The notes under the pieces were generated by a model. It did not search any database. It worked only from the letters and a program-made list of their open reading frames with translations, and was not told the DNA's origin. The translations under genes were made by a program, and so were the position numbers. Shown here piece after piece: positions 1 to 7,449 of a DNA stretch of 64,000 nucleotides; within the stretch, counting starts at the first letter, position 1; every line of letters starts with the position of its first letter. The DNA is from Rhizobium oryziradicis (lineage in GTDB: Bacteria > Pseudomonadota > Alphaproteobacteria > Rhizobiales > Rhizobiaceae), in assembly GCF_001939045.1 (NCBI RefSeq), contig NZ_MKIM01000033.1, positions 218,123 through 282,122 of the forward strand, read 5' to 3'.

Positions 1-432
1 GTCATTCGCGGCGCAGGGCCACTCGGTTGGCCTGGATCGGCGGAAGTTGTGAATATGCAGCCGCCGGATTACCTGCTCAAACGCGGCATCATGAGCCTGC
101 CAACCATTGGCGATGGCCGCCAATCCGGCACGGCTGACAGTCCGTCTATTTTGAATGCCTCGCCAGAAAGTGCGGCAGGTGGTGGCCTTGCATGGATCAG
201 AACCGGCGATACCGTCCGCATTGATTTCAATCAGGGTCTTTGCGACATGCTGGTGGATGAGGCGGAGATCAGCCGTCGCAAGGCCGACGGCATTCCGCCG
301 GTGCCAGCCGATGGCACACCCTGGCAGATGATTTACCGTGAAACGGTGACGCAATTGGCTGATGGGGCCACCATTCGCGGGGCAGATAAATTTCAAAAGC
401 TGTCCAAAACGCTTCCGCGTCATAACCACTGA
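1..432 (+). CDS. IlvD/Edd-family dehydratase, C-terminal part (5' truncated by window)
   Basis: The reading frame is open from base 1 and ends at 432, so only the last 143 residues are visible. They contain the segment GPLGWPGSAEVVNMQPPDYL, which is highly typical of the C-terminal domain of the dihydroxy-acid dehydratase / phosphogluconate dehydratase superfamily, in particular the sugar-acid dehydratase branch (arabinonate, xylonate and similar). These [Fe-S] enzymes dehydrate 2,3-dihydroxy acids in the cytoplasm. The N-terminal cluster-binding cysteines lie outside the window, so the substrate cannot be decided; a sugar-acid dehydratase fits better than branched-chain amino acid synthesis because the tail after the conserved domain is of that type. 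It is tail-to-tail with the pirin gene. The family is well supported; the substrate is inference. Confidence 0.85.
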   Translation, partial: VIRGAGPLGWPGSAEVVNMQPPDYLLKRGIMSLPTIGDGRQSGTADSPSILNASPESAAGGGLAWIRTGDTVRIDFNQGLCDMLVDEAEISRRKADGIPPVPADGTPWQMIYRETVTQLADGATIRGADKFQKLSKTLPRHNH

Positions 433-501
433 TCATAGCACCGGGGCTGTTTTCAAACAGTCCCGCTGCAGGAGTGCCAATATCTGATGTGCGATTGCTG
501 C

Positions 502-1203
502 TCAGGCCCGCATGTCAAACAACAGTGCTTGACCATCGGTGATCCAGTGCAGATCGGGCATGGTTTCCGTGCCAATTTGCACGCCGTCTCCGGCACCAAG
601 CCGTTCACCATCCACGGTTGCCAGCCCTTCGACAATTTGTACGAAGTAGACGCGGCCGGCTTTTCGTGGGATCTGGGTTGTCATGCCTTCGCGTGGATAA
701 GCAATCGACACACGGCTATCGGAGAGAAGCCGCAAGGCTTGATCCTCGGTTTTGCCGCTGGCCAGCACCGTCCAATCGCTTGCCGCATCCCTGGCTGGCA
801 AGGCGGTTTGCTGATAGCTGGGCGCGCCGCCTTTACTGTCTGGAATCATCCAGATTTGCAAAAAATGCGCACCTTCGGTGTCCGATGCATTCATTTCCGA
901 ATGAGTGATTCCGCTGCCTGCCGACATTATTTGCACGTCCCCGGGGGCAATGGTGGCGATATTGCCCAAGGTATCCTCATGTTTGAGCTGGCCAGATAGC
1001 ACCAGGGTCAGAATATCCATGTCTTGATGGGCATGGGCACCAAAGCCTGATCCAGGCACGATGCGGTCTTCATTGATCACGCGCAAACTGGCATAACCCA
1101 TGCGGGTCGGGTCTAAAAAGCCGCCGAAGGAAAAGCTGTGATCACTCTTCAACCAGCCCATATCGGTATGGCCGCGGTTCATCGCTTCGTGGATCAGGAT
1201 CAT
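502..1203 (-). CDS. pirin-family bicupin protein (YhhW/quercetinase-like)
   Basis: A 233-residue protein of normal pirin length with a double cupin fold. The metal-binding set expected for YhhW-type pirins is present: His57 and His59 (HAHQDMDIL), His101 (GSGITHSEMN) and Glu103. The N-terminal GWLKSDHSFSFGGFLDPTRMG is a classic pirin start. Bacterial pirins bind Fe or Ni and some show quercetin 2,3-dioxygenase activity; the natural substrate is usually unknown. A good Shine-Dalgarno (AGGAG) precedes the ATG. It follows the esterase gene by about 115 bases on the same strand, so it may be the last gene of the VOC-esterase-pirin cluster, a grouping known from quinone and electrophile stress loci. 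Confidence 0.9.
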   Translation of the reverse strand: MILIHEAMNRGHTDMGWLKSDHSFSFGGFLDPTRMGYASLRVINEDRIVPGSGFGAHAHQDMDILTLVLSGQLKHEDTLGNIATIAPGDVQIMSAGSGITHSEMNASDTEGAHFLQIWMIPDSKGGAPSYQQTALPARDAASDWTVLASGKTEDQALRLLSDSRVSIAYPREGMTTQIPRKAGRVYFVQIVEGLATVDGERLGAGDGVQIGTETMPDLHWITDGQALLFDMRA

Positions 1204-1318
1204 GGTGTTTACTCCTGTTCAAGCATGCCGCACTCCATCGTCCTCAATGAAACGATAGTGGACATGCGACAAAATAAGAGAGAAAGCGTGTCGCAATGAA
1301 TCTTAACTGCGACGCGTT

Positions 1319-1927
1319 TTAGGATGCAGACAAGAAAGCCTGCAATGCGGAGAGTTCCTCCTGGCGGATTTCATGGCCACCATCGTGAATGCTGGTATCA
1401 ATCTGGCTGCCTTGCGCTTCGAAATAATCGATCAGGCAATCTGTCAGAGGCAAAGGGCAGATTGGATCGCGCCGTCCTGCGGTGATCAGCACTTTCTTGC
1501 CCGACAGTTCTGCATTGTCTGCGGGCCGCCACGGAATAAGCGGATGCAAAAGTGCAATTCTGTCAAACAGGTCACCGTGCTTGAAGGCAACAGCGGCGAG
1601 AATATTGGCCCCATTGGAATAGCCAAGGCCGTAGACGGCACGGCCGGGGTGTGCCGCCTTGTGACTTGCAATAAACGCTGCCATTTTCTCGGTGCGCTCT
1701 GCAAGGTCAGCCATGTCATAGACGCCTTCGCCGGTGCGCCGAAAGAACCTGAGCGCCCCATGTTCCGATACATCCCCCCGTGGCGAGACGAGACCCGCTT
1801 GAGGCAGGATCTGTTCCACCAGTTCGGAAAACTGATGTTCATTGCCGCCCGTGCCGTGAAAGGCAAAGATCAAAGGAGCATCGTCTTTGGGCTCTTTTGT
1901 CAGAGCGATATAGTGAGAGCTTGTCAT
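1319..1927 (-). CDS. alpha/beta hydrolase, MhqD/carboxylesterase type
   Basis: This is a 202-residue cytoplasmic alpha/beta hydrolase of the phospholipase/carboxylesterase family. FHGTGGNEHQF gives the oxyanion-loop region, GLGYSNGANI is the nucleophile elbow with the catalytic Ser, and ITAGRRDPICP and DGGHEI supply the acid and the catalytic His. Length matches MhqD-like esterases. It lies 44 bases downstream of the ring-cleaving VOC dioxygenase and has a strong GGAGG ribosome site, so the two are almost certainly co-transcribed. In other bacteria this dioxygenase-hydrolase pair protects against methylhydroquinone and other quinones. Assignment to the fold is firm; substrate is inferred from neighbours. 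Confidence 0.85.
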   Translation of the reverse strand: MTSSHYIALTKEPKDDAPLIFAFHGTGGNEHQFSELVEQILPQAGLVSPRGDVSEHGALRFFRRTGEGVYDMADLAERTEKMAAFIASHKAAHPGRAVYGLGYSNGANILAAVAFKHGDLFDRIALLHPLIPWRPADNAELSGKKVLITAGRRDPICPLPLTDCLIDYFEAQGSQIDTSIHDGGHEIRQEELSALQAFLSAS

Positions 1928-1971
1928 GATAAGCCTCCAGTGGCGGGGTCGGAGCCCCGCCGGATAAAAGA

Positions 1972-2904
1972 TTAGTCGTTAATGGGTTCGAGCAATTGCT
2001 CGATTTGTTCGCGGTGGGCCTCATAGCGGGTTGGCAGTTTCAGCGCTTCGCCAAGATGGGCTGTGTCTTCATCCCGATCAAAACCGGGCTCGTTGGTGGC
2101 AATTTCAAACAGCACGCCGCCGGGTGTGCGGAAGTAGATCGCCCAGAAGTAATCGCGATCGATCACCGGGGTCACGTTGTAACCCGTGTCCATCAGTGCC
2201 TTGCGCACCTCCAATTGTGCGGCGCGGTTTTCAACCGCAAAGGCAATGTGGTGCACCGAGCCAGCACCGGGACGTGCTCTTGCTGCTTGCGGTACCGTTT
2301 CGATATCGATGAAATCGGCACCATTGCCGCCCTCAATACCAAAGCGGGTGTGATTGTCTTGCTTGTCGACCTGTTGATAGCCCATAAAGCGCAGCAATTC
2401 GCCCGTCACTGCATCATCTTGAAGCCGCAGGCTTGCGCCGTGAAAGCCCTGAATGGCTTCTGCCGTGGCAACATTGCCGCCCTTCCAGCCGATCCGGCTG
2501 TCGTTATCGACTTCAATCAGCGAGAAGCTGTCGCGGTCCGGGCCATCGAAGCGCAAGCGCTTTTCGCCAAACACTTCGCTTTCATTCAGCCCGGTCACGT
2601 CATGAGCAATCAGTCGTTCTTTCCAGAAGGGCAAAGCGCCTTTGGGCACGGCAAAATAGGTTTCGCCAACTTCACCAGCGCCCTGACGGCCGGGAGCGAT
2701 GTGGGGGAAGGGAAAATAGGTCATCACCGAGCCAGGTGTGCCAACTTCGTCGCCATAATAGAGGTGATACACTTCAGGATCGTCAAAGTTGACGGTTTTC
2801 TTCACCCGGCGCAGGCCAAGGGTTTTGGTGAAAAAGTCGCTGTTTTGCTGGGCATGGGCGGCCATCGAGGTCATGTGATGCAAGCCCTTGATCTGTGTAA
2901 GCAT
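1972..2904 (-). CDS. ring-cleaving dioxygenase of the VOC superfamily (MhqO/MhqA type)
   Basis: A 310-residue protein with two glyoxalase/VOC domains (about 1-140 and 150-300). It starts with GLHHMTSMAAHAQ, a metal-ligand His motif, and the second domain carries SVHHIAFAVENR and GVLFEIATNEPGF, which provide the second His and the Glu of the 2-His-1-carboxylate site. This arrangement is typical of hydroquinone-type extradiol dioxygenases called MhqO in Bacillus. The ribosome site AAAGGAA sits 8 bases before the ATG. It is the first gene of the minus-strand operon and is divergent from a LysR regulator across a 123-base region with a large palindrome, which makes LysR-dependent induction by a quinone or aromatic likely. 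Confidence 0.88.
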   Translation of the reverse strand: MLTQIKGLHHMTSMAAHAQQNSDFFTKTLGLRRVKKTVNFDDPEVYHLYYGDEVGTPGSVMTYFPFPHIAPGRQGAGEVGETYFAVPKGALPFWKERLIAHDVTGLNESEVFGEKRLRFDGPDRDSFSLIEVDNDSRIGWKGGNVATAEAIQGFHGASLRLQDDAVTGELLRFMGYQQVDKQDNHTRFGIEGGNGADFIDIETVPQAARARPGAGSVHHIAFAVENRAAQLEVRKALMDTGYNVTPVIDRDYFWAIYFRTPGGVLFEIATNEPGFDRDEDTAHLGEALKLPTRYEAHREQIEQLLEPIND

Positions 2905-2982
2905 GATGACTGTTCCTTTCGGTTGCGAGACATTGTGTCTTCGTTGGACCCAAGATGATGCAAACCGGGGAAAATCTGAATA

Positions 2983-3007
2983 GCAATAATATTGACAATA
3001 TTATTGC
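2983..3007. promoter_or_regulatory. 25-bp palindromic operator between the VOC operon and the LysR gene
   Basis: Arms of 12 bases, GCAATAATATTG and CAATATTATTGC, are perfect inverse complements separated by a single A. The element lies between divergent genes, overlaps the predicted -35 box of the LysR gene, and contains T-N11-A type spacing, as expected for a LysR binding site. Function is inferred; the symmetry is direct. Confidence 0.75.
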
Positions 3008-3021
3008 AAATTTGGTAATAA
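2992..3021 (+). promoter_or_regulatory. predicted sigma70 promoter of the LysR gene
   Basis: A consensus TTGACA (2992-2997), an 18-base spacer and TAATAA (3016-3021). The start site would fall about at the ATG at 3028, which suggests a leaderless or nearly leaderless mRNA; no Shine-Dalgarno is visible before that ATG. The -35 box is inside the palindrome, consistent with autorepression. Confidence 0.5.
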
Positions 3022-3027
3022 TGAACC

Positions 3028-3927
3028 ATGAGCGATTTACAGGATATCAGAGCCTTTCTGGCCGTGGCCGAGCTGCACAGTTTTGTGGCGGCGGCCCGTC
3101 AGCTTTCCATGACTGCGCCATCGGTGACACGGGCCGTCGGAGCACTGGAAGAAAGGCTTGGGGTGCAACTGTTGCTGCGCACCACGCGACAGGTGTCGCT
3201 GACCTCTGCCGGTGCGGTCTATGCCGCGCGGGTGGGACCGCTGTTGGCGGAGTTTCAAAAGGCAGGCGAGGAGGTGCGCGAGCAGCAGGGCGACACAGCC
3301 GGTCTGTTGCGCATCAATGCGCCAATGTCCCTGGGTCAACAGATTTTGCCGGATGTGGCATCGGGCTTTCGGGTGGAATATCCCAATACTGCGATTTCGC
3401 TCAGCCTCACCGACCGCTTTATTGATATTGTCTCGGATAGCGTTGATCTGGCTATTCGCATATCCGAAGCGCCCAAGGATAAATCAACGATCTGGCGGAA
3501 AATTTGCCGCGTGCGCCGTGTGCTTGTCGCGTCTCCCGGCTATCTGGCGGCTTTTGGCACCCCCTTGGAGCCGGAACAACTGCACGAGCATGTGTGCCTT
3601 GCCTATGATGAGGACTCGTTGAGCGAGACGTGGGAGCTTTCTCATGCCGGGAGAACACGCAAGATCAAAGCGGGAAAGACGGTGGCTGGCAACAATGGTG
3701 ATCTGATTGCCCGCTTGGCAGAAAATGGCGAAGGGATCGCCCTTCTGCCTTTGTTTATCGTTGAACAGGCCCTTACCAACAGCCGCCTGCAACAAATTTT
3801 ACCGGAGTGGGAGCCGCCCGCACTGTGGCTTACTCTGTACTATCCGCCGTATGAAAAACTGCCCATGCGTGTTGCCAAGTTTTCCGATTTTTTTGAGAAT
3901 TATGTCACCCACACGCGCCCTCTTTAG
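3028..3927 (+). CDS. LysR-family transcriptional regulator
   Basis: A 299-residue regulator with the N-terminal winged helix-turn-helix (residues 1-60: DIRAFLAVAELHSFVAAARQ, then PSVTRAVGALEERLGVQLLL) and a C-terminal periplasmic-binding-protein-like effector domain (about 90-290; GLLRINAPMSLGQQ marks its beginning). It resembles the large branch of LTTRs that control divergent aromatic or electrophile detoxification genes. The divergent position and the palindrome next to its promoter point to control of the VOC-esterase(-pirin) genes. No unusual codon use was seen; the gene is followed directly by an IS6-derived fragment at 3929. Confidence 0.92.
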   Translation: MSDLQDIRAFLAVAELHSFVAAARQLSMTAPSVTRAVGALEERLGVQLLLRTTRQVSLTSAGAVYAARVGPLLAEFQKAGEEVREQQGDTAGLLRINAPMSLGQQILPDVASGFRVEYPNTAISLSLTDRFIDIVSDSVDLAIRISEAPKDKSTIWRKICRVRRVLVASPGYLAAFGTPLEPEQLHEHVCLAYDEDSLSETWELSHAGRTRKIKAGKTVAGNNGDLIARLAENGEGIALLPLFIVEQALTNSRLQQILPEWEPPALWLTLYYPPYEKLPMRVAKFSDFFENYVTHTRPL

Positions 3928-3928
3928 G

Positions 3929-3990
3929 CGGCCTTGGCGCAAATTTTCGCGCTTAACCCACTGTTGACCATGGGAAGAGAAATTGGGCCC
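3929..3990 (+). mobile_element. solo IS6-family end (remnant)
   Basis: The stretch CGCAAATTTTCGCGCTTAAC followed by CTGTTGACCATGGGAAGAG matches the sequence upstream of, and the first codons of, IS6-type transposases (protein start like MLTMGREI). The same block recurs at 16871, 47163 and, inverted, at 10172. No transposase follows, so this is a decayed terminus. Confidence 0.6.
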
Positions 3991-4003
3991 GCGGATCCTG
4001 TGT

Positions 4004-4020
4004 CCCAATAATATATTGGG
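4004..4020. terminator. possible bidirectional terminator hairpin
   Basis: CCCAATA and TATTGGG form a perfect 7-bp stem with a 3-base loop between the convergent LysR and outer-membrane genes. There is no clear T run, so the terminator role is tentative. Confidence 0.35.
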
Positions 4021-4070
4021 ATCAATACCCCAAGCTATTCAGACAAACCGAGCCAGCTCTAGCCAGCCAA

Positions 4071-4991
4071 TCAAAAAAGCATTGAAAAGCCGATGACAGG
4101 GCCGTGTTGTGTTACGCTCCAGCGAAAGGGGCGACTGCCATCAAAATCTTTGCCCTGATAATCCTGATAGAGGACACGATAGCCAGCGCGCAGGATTGTG
4201 GGATTGCCGGCCATCATCGTTCTGTAGCCAAGATAGCTCTGCGCATTCACGCTGATCTTTGATCCGGTTCCAAAGCCTCCGACATCGACTTCAGAAAACA
4301 GGTTCCATCTGTCGGTAAGATCATAGTTCAGCCGTGTGCCAACAAACGGATCAGTCCAATTGGAATGCCGATCCAGCCGAACACCCAGCGCCGAAACACT
4401 GGCCTCAAGTTGCGTCCAGCGGATACCTGCGGTGGGTTGAATAGACATTGTTCTGGGCTTGCCAAACAGGGTATTTCCGGCAAGCTCGCTCTCATAAGCG
4501 GTGAAAAATGCACCAGCTGAGAGCGTCGTCGTCTTGATATCCAGTCCAACTTTATTGCCAAGCAGATTTTCGCTCTGACTTGTTCTCACATACTGGCCAT
4601 CAAAATAGGCCCCAAATCTATCATTGGTAATCTCGACATTCCCCATCACAGCAAAATCGAGATGGTTGAAAATGTCAGAGAATGGAACGTTCACATCCGT
4701 GTCAAATCCAGCAAGCGTGCCATTGCCGTTCAGGGAGGCGGTCCAAATGTAAGGACTGATAACAAGTGTCCAGTCCTTTTGGTCTGTGGTCGAAACCGGG
4801 TTCACATCGGCACTCTGAGCCATGTTGGGCAAAACCGCAAACATGGCAAAGTTGAGTATAATGGCAAGCGAAGAACACAAGCGAGACAATAGGCTGACTC
4901 CGGCTAACACGACAATCCGTCGAAAAATTCGTAAAATCAAATTTACGAAGAGAGACATACGAAGCAAGAAATAAAAATAAGACGATGTCAT
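4071..4991 (-). CDS. predicted outer-membrane beta-barrel protein of unknown function
   Basis: A 306-residue protein as read from the first ATG. Residues about 28-61 form a hydrophobic segment ending in MAQSADV, a plausible signal-peptide cleavage region, which suggests that the long N-terminal extension is either unusual or that the true start is internal. The mature part alternates hydrophobic and polar residues (WTLVISPYIWTASLNGNGTL, LNYDLTDRWNLFSEVDVGGF) and ends in Phe (GFSMLF), the C-terminal signature recognised by the BAM machinery. It resembles small 8-10 stranded porin-like proteins often found in Rhizobiales. The phrase ISPYIWTASL is common in such proteins. No close functional assignment can be made; it is likely monocistronic, with hairpins on its 3' side. 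Confidence 0.7.
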   Translation of the reverse strand: MTSSYFYFLLRMSLFVNLILRIFRRIVVLAGVSLLSRLCSSLAIILNFAMFAVLPNMAQSADVNPVSTTDQKDWTLVISPYIWTASLNGNGTLAGFDTDVNVPFSDIFNHLDFAVMGNVEITNDRFGAYFDGQYVRTSQSENLLGNKVGLDIKTTTLSAGAFFTAYESELAGNTLFGKPRTMSIQPTAGIRWTQLEASVSALGVRLDRHSNWTDPFVGTRLNYDLTDRWNLFSEVDVGGFGTGSKISVNAQSYLGYRTMMAGNPTILRAGYRVLYQDYQGKDFDGSRPFRWSVTQHGPVIGFSMLF

Positions 4992-5067
4992 TTATAAACG
5001 GAAAACGTGATTTTCTTGATAGAATGACGTCTTACCGTTATTCTTGCGTGTATTTATTCTGAGTGCA

Positions 5068-5652
5068 TTACTTTGATAAAAGCATGTAGGAAACCGGATT
5101 ATCCGGGCAAAGCCCGGTTGAGCATTCCAGCACGGTGGAAACACCATTGGCCAAAGCCAGAAAAGCAGCCACTGCAATGATGATGAGGCTGAGTTTTGCT
5201 TGCCATGACGTTGCAAAACCACGATCAGCCAAAGTGTGTGCGGCACCTGCGGCATGTTGATGCGAAAACTGGCTGTCGAAAAGCATCAGCACGGCACCAC
5301 CCAGAATGATCAGCGCATAGACAACAAAAGCCCAGGTGTAAAAATGCAGGCCCATGATAGCATCGCCATAGGTGCCGGTGCCCGGCACGATATGCAGCAA
5401 GGTATGGCGGGCGGATATGACGGCTCCGAAAAACGCCGAAAGCATCATCACGGCATAATGACTGGGACGTATGCCGAACTTCAAATTCAAGGCCAGCCCA
5501 AAAGCCGCACCGAGAAAACCAACGCGCTCGAGAATGCACAACGGACAGGGCATATCGCCGTACACGATTTGGTCAAAAAACGCGACAACAAGAACCAGAC
5601 TGACAGCCAGCAGGCCAACAGCATTGAGAAACCGGGAAAAACTGATGCTCAT
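5068..5652 (-). CDS. dsbB: disulfide bond formation protein B (DsbB), variant with C-terminal cysteine pair
   Basis: A 194-residue inner-membrane protein. The ATG at 5652 is chosen because AAGGGG sits 7 bases upstream; an in-frame ATG seven codons earlier lacks this. TM1 is followed by MPCPLCILERVG, the quinone-proximal redox pair Cys36/Cys39 of DsbB. Three more helices follow (about 44-60, 66-88, 101-125). The usual second periplasmic loop has no cysteine; instead a fifth helix (153-174) leads to VLECSTGLCPDNP, giving Cys177/Cys182 in a periplasmic tail. DsbB normally reoxidises DsbA and passes electrons to ubiquinone. It directly follows a DUF5993 micro-protein gene whose stop overlaps its ribosome site, implying translational coupling. 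Confidence 0.85.
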   Translation of the reverse strand: MSISFSRFLNAVGLLAVSLVLVVAFFDQIVYGDMPCPLCILERVGFLGAAFGLALNLKFGIRPSHYAVMMLSAFFGAVISARHTLLHIVPGTGTYGDAIMGLHFYTWAFVVYALIILGGAVLMLFDSQFSHQHAAGAAHTLADRGFATSWQAKLSLIIIAVAAFLALANGVSTVLECSTGLCPDNPVSYMLLSK

Positions 5653-5662
5653 GGTTTGCCCC

Positions 5663-5818
5663 TTAAAGCACAATATTCAGAGGATCTGTCGCATGCAACC
5701 TGAACAGCACCAGAAGGCACAGCACGGAAACCGCCCAGAACATCAAAGCTGCAAGACGCCGATTGGCGAACAAGCAGATAAAAGCGGCGAATAATGCAAA
5801 GAACGGCGTGCTCATCAT
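5663..5818 (-). CDS. DUF5993-family small membrane protein, DsbB partner
   Basis: A 51-residue protein starting MMSTPFFALFAAFICLF, with two hydrophobic helices (about 4-19 and 24-41) separated by ANRR and a short tail ending LNIVL. Size and position directly before dsbB match the DUF5993 family, which accompanies this class of DsbB. The reading frame extends upstream to 5911, but residues there are polar and unlike the family, so the Met-Met pair at 5818/5815 is preferred. The function is unknown; a role as a stabilising subunit of the DsbB variant is inference from the conserved linkage. Confidence 0.65.
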   Translation of the reverse strand: MMSTPFFALFAAFICLFANRRLAALMFWAVSVLCLLVLFRLHATDPLNIVL

Positions 5819-5980
5819 GGTGAAATGCCCCGATTTTTCACGATATGGGAGCGCGTCTCGTAGGGGTGTTAGCCTTCCGATAGAGCAACGCGCACCAACA
5901 CCGAAACTCATGCCCGTATTGGTGATGGGGTGCGTGCCGCGCGTTTGCTCAAACGCACGGCGCGCAAGGTTTACAGTTGT

Positions 5981-7189
5981 TTACTTGCTATCGAACCAGA
6001 TTTTCCACTGCGGGACGGCGGTTGCAAAAGTGCCGCGATGGGTGGTTTTTCCGGTCGAGACCGCTTCAACATTGGTATTTCCCGAACCCATGGATTGGGC
6101 GTAGGTCATTGCCATGCGGCCAACGCCGGTGGTGATGGCTTCGTCGGTTTCACCATAGTAGTTGCGCACCGGAGATTTGATCACCCAACGATAGGATTGC
6201 GCATTGGCTATCAACTTGCCGAAGGCCGAGTTCGCAAAATAATGAGGATCGAAATACTCGGGACGGATCAGCTTATGAAGATCCGTTGTGATATCGGCGG
6301 GATTAAACGGCTGACGATCATAGGCCTTTTTAGCAATGTCATAATATTCGTCGGTCAGCAGTGAATGGGCAAGACCCGGAATGCCGTAATAATTCTCATA
6401 GGCAAACGACGAAAGGATCATGATGCTGTTCAGCCAGACCGCGTCAAACTTGCGTGGATAGACCAGAAAGCCTTCCATCAAAGCATAGACATCCAGCGGA
6501 GCGCTGGCTGTTGCGGCACCATCTACCTTGAGACCAACCATTTCGAGCTTTTCCAGCATGGCCATGGTGACAAACCCGCCTTGTGACCAGCCTGCCAGAA
6601 ACAGCTTGTCGCTCGACAGCTTCATATCGGCCAGCACAGCTCGGCTGGCGACAACGAGATCATAGGTGGCCTGCTGATGGCTGCCTTTAACCATATAACC
6701 TTCAGGTTCGGTTGAAATGCCAAGACCAAAATAATCGGCGCCGATCAGCATGTAACCCTGGCCAGCAAACTGGGCGATCATCAGCTGTGTCTCAGGCGAC
6801 TGCTCGGCAAAGGATGGAACCTGTTGTTTGCCATAGACAGTGCCATGCTGATAGGACACGGTTGGAAACGACTTGCCGTCTGTATCCGGTACAGCCAGCA
6901 GGCCCGATGTCACGGTGGGCTTGTTACCCATTTCCGGAATAACCGAGTTATAGGTGATCCGATAAAGCCGAACAGCGTTGCGCGCTGGCGTATAGGGCAC
7001 GGTAATCCCGGCAAATTCGGGCGTATCAACCTTCAAGATCTTGTTGAGCTGATCCACATCCCAACGCGCCAGAAATTCATACTTGATGCCGTTGCTCACG
7101 TCGATCGGACCCTTTTGGGTCGCAAAGCTGGGCGACATTCCAAGTAGAAATAGCACGGCAGCGAGCACTGCACGTATAAAAAGCGACAT
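5981..7189 (-). CDS. secreted lipase-like alpha/beta hydrolase
   Basis: A 402-residue protein from the ATG at 7189, chosen because GGAGAGGGAAGA lies just upstream; a start 14 codons earlier would precede the signal peptide with polar residues. Residues 1-24 (MSLFIRAVLAAVLFLLG, then SPSFA) form a Sec signal peptide. The catalytic fold shows LAGWSQGGFVTMAM, a G-x-S-x-G nucleophile elbow, preceded by SYQHGTVYGK (oxyanion region), and a late GETDEAI segment that may hold the acid. It belongs to the secretory-lipase/prolyl-oligopeptidase-like superfamily found in environmental proteobacteria. Substrate is unknown. It is transcribed away from the MscS gene's 3' end, with an AT-rich 260-base upstream region. 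Confidence 0.8.
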   Translation of the reverse strand: MSLFIRAVLAAVLFLLGMSPSFATQKGPIDVSNGIKYEFLARWDVDQLNKILKVDTPEFAGITVPYTPARNAVRLYRITYNSVIPEMGNKPTVTSGLLAVPDTDGKSFPTVSYQHGTVYGKQQVPSFAEQSPETQLMIAQFAGQGYMLIGADYFGLGISTEPEGYMVKGSHQQATYDLVVASRAVLADMKLSSDKLFLAGWSQGGFVTMAMLEKLEMVGLKVDGAATASAPLDVYALMEGFLVYPRKFDAVWLNSIMILSSFAYENYYGIPGLAHSLLTDEYYDIAKKAYDRQPFNPADITTDLHKLIRPEYFDPHYFANSAFGKLIANAQSYRWVIKSPVRNYYGETDEAITTGVGRMAMTYAQSMGSGNTNVEAVSTGKTTHRGTFATAVPQWKIWFDSK

Positions 7190-7449
7190 TTTTCTTCCCT
7201 CTCCATGAGAAAATACGATTGTATTGCTCATGATTTAAGCGATACAAATCGGTTCCGTGTCACATTTTCAAATTTCCATTAATAATTTATAACAAATGAA
7301 ATAAAATAATATTCCATAATGACTTTTCAAAATAGAAATATCGAAGATGACATCGTTAAAATTCGCTTTTCATTGAAATGAGCGAAAAACTCTCGCTTCA
7401 TAGTTAATGTCATTCGCTCTGTGTCCCTGTTTAACAACGGAGCATTGTA

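Noticed and set aside
1996..2958. 320-codon plus-strand frame opposite the VOC dioxygenase
   Set aside because: Antisense shadow; no ribosome site or recognisable protein.
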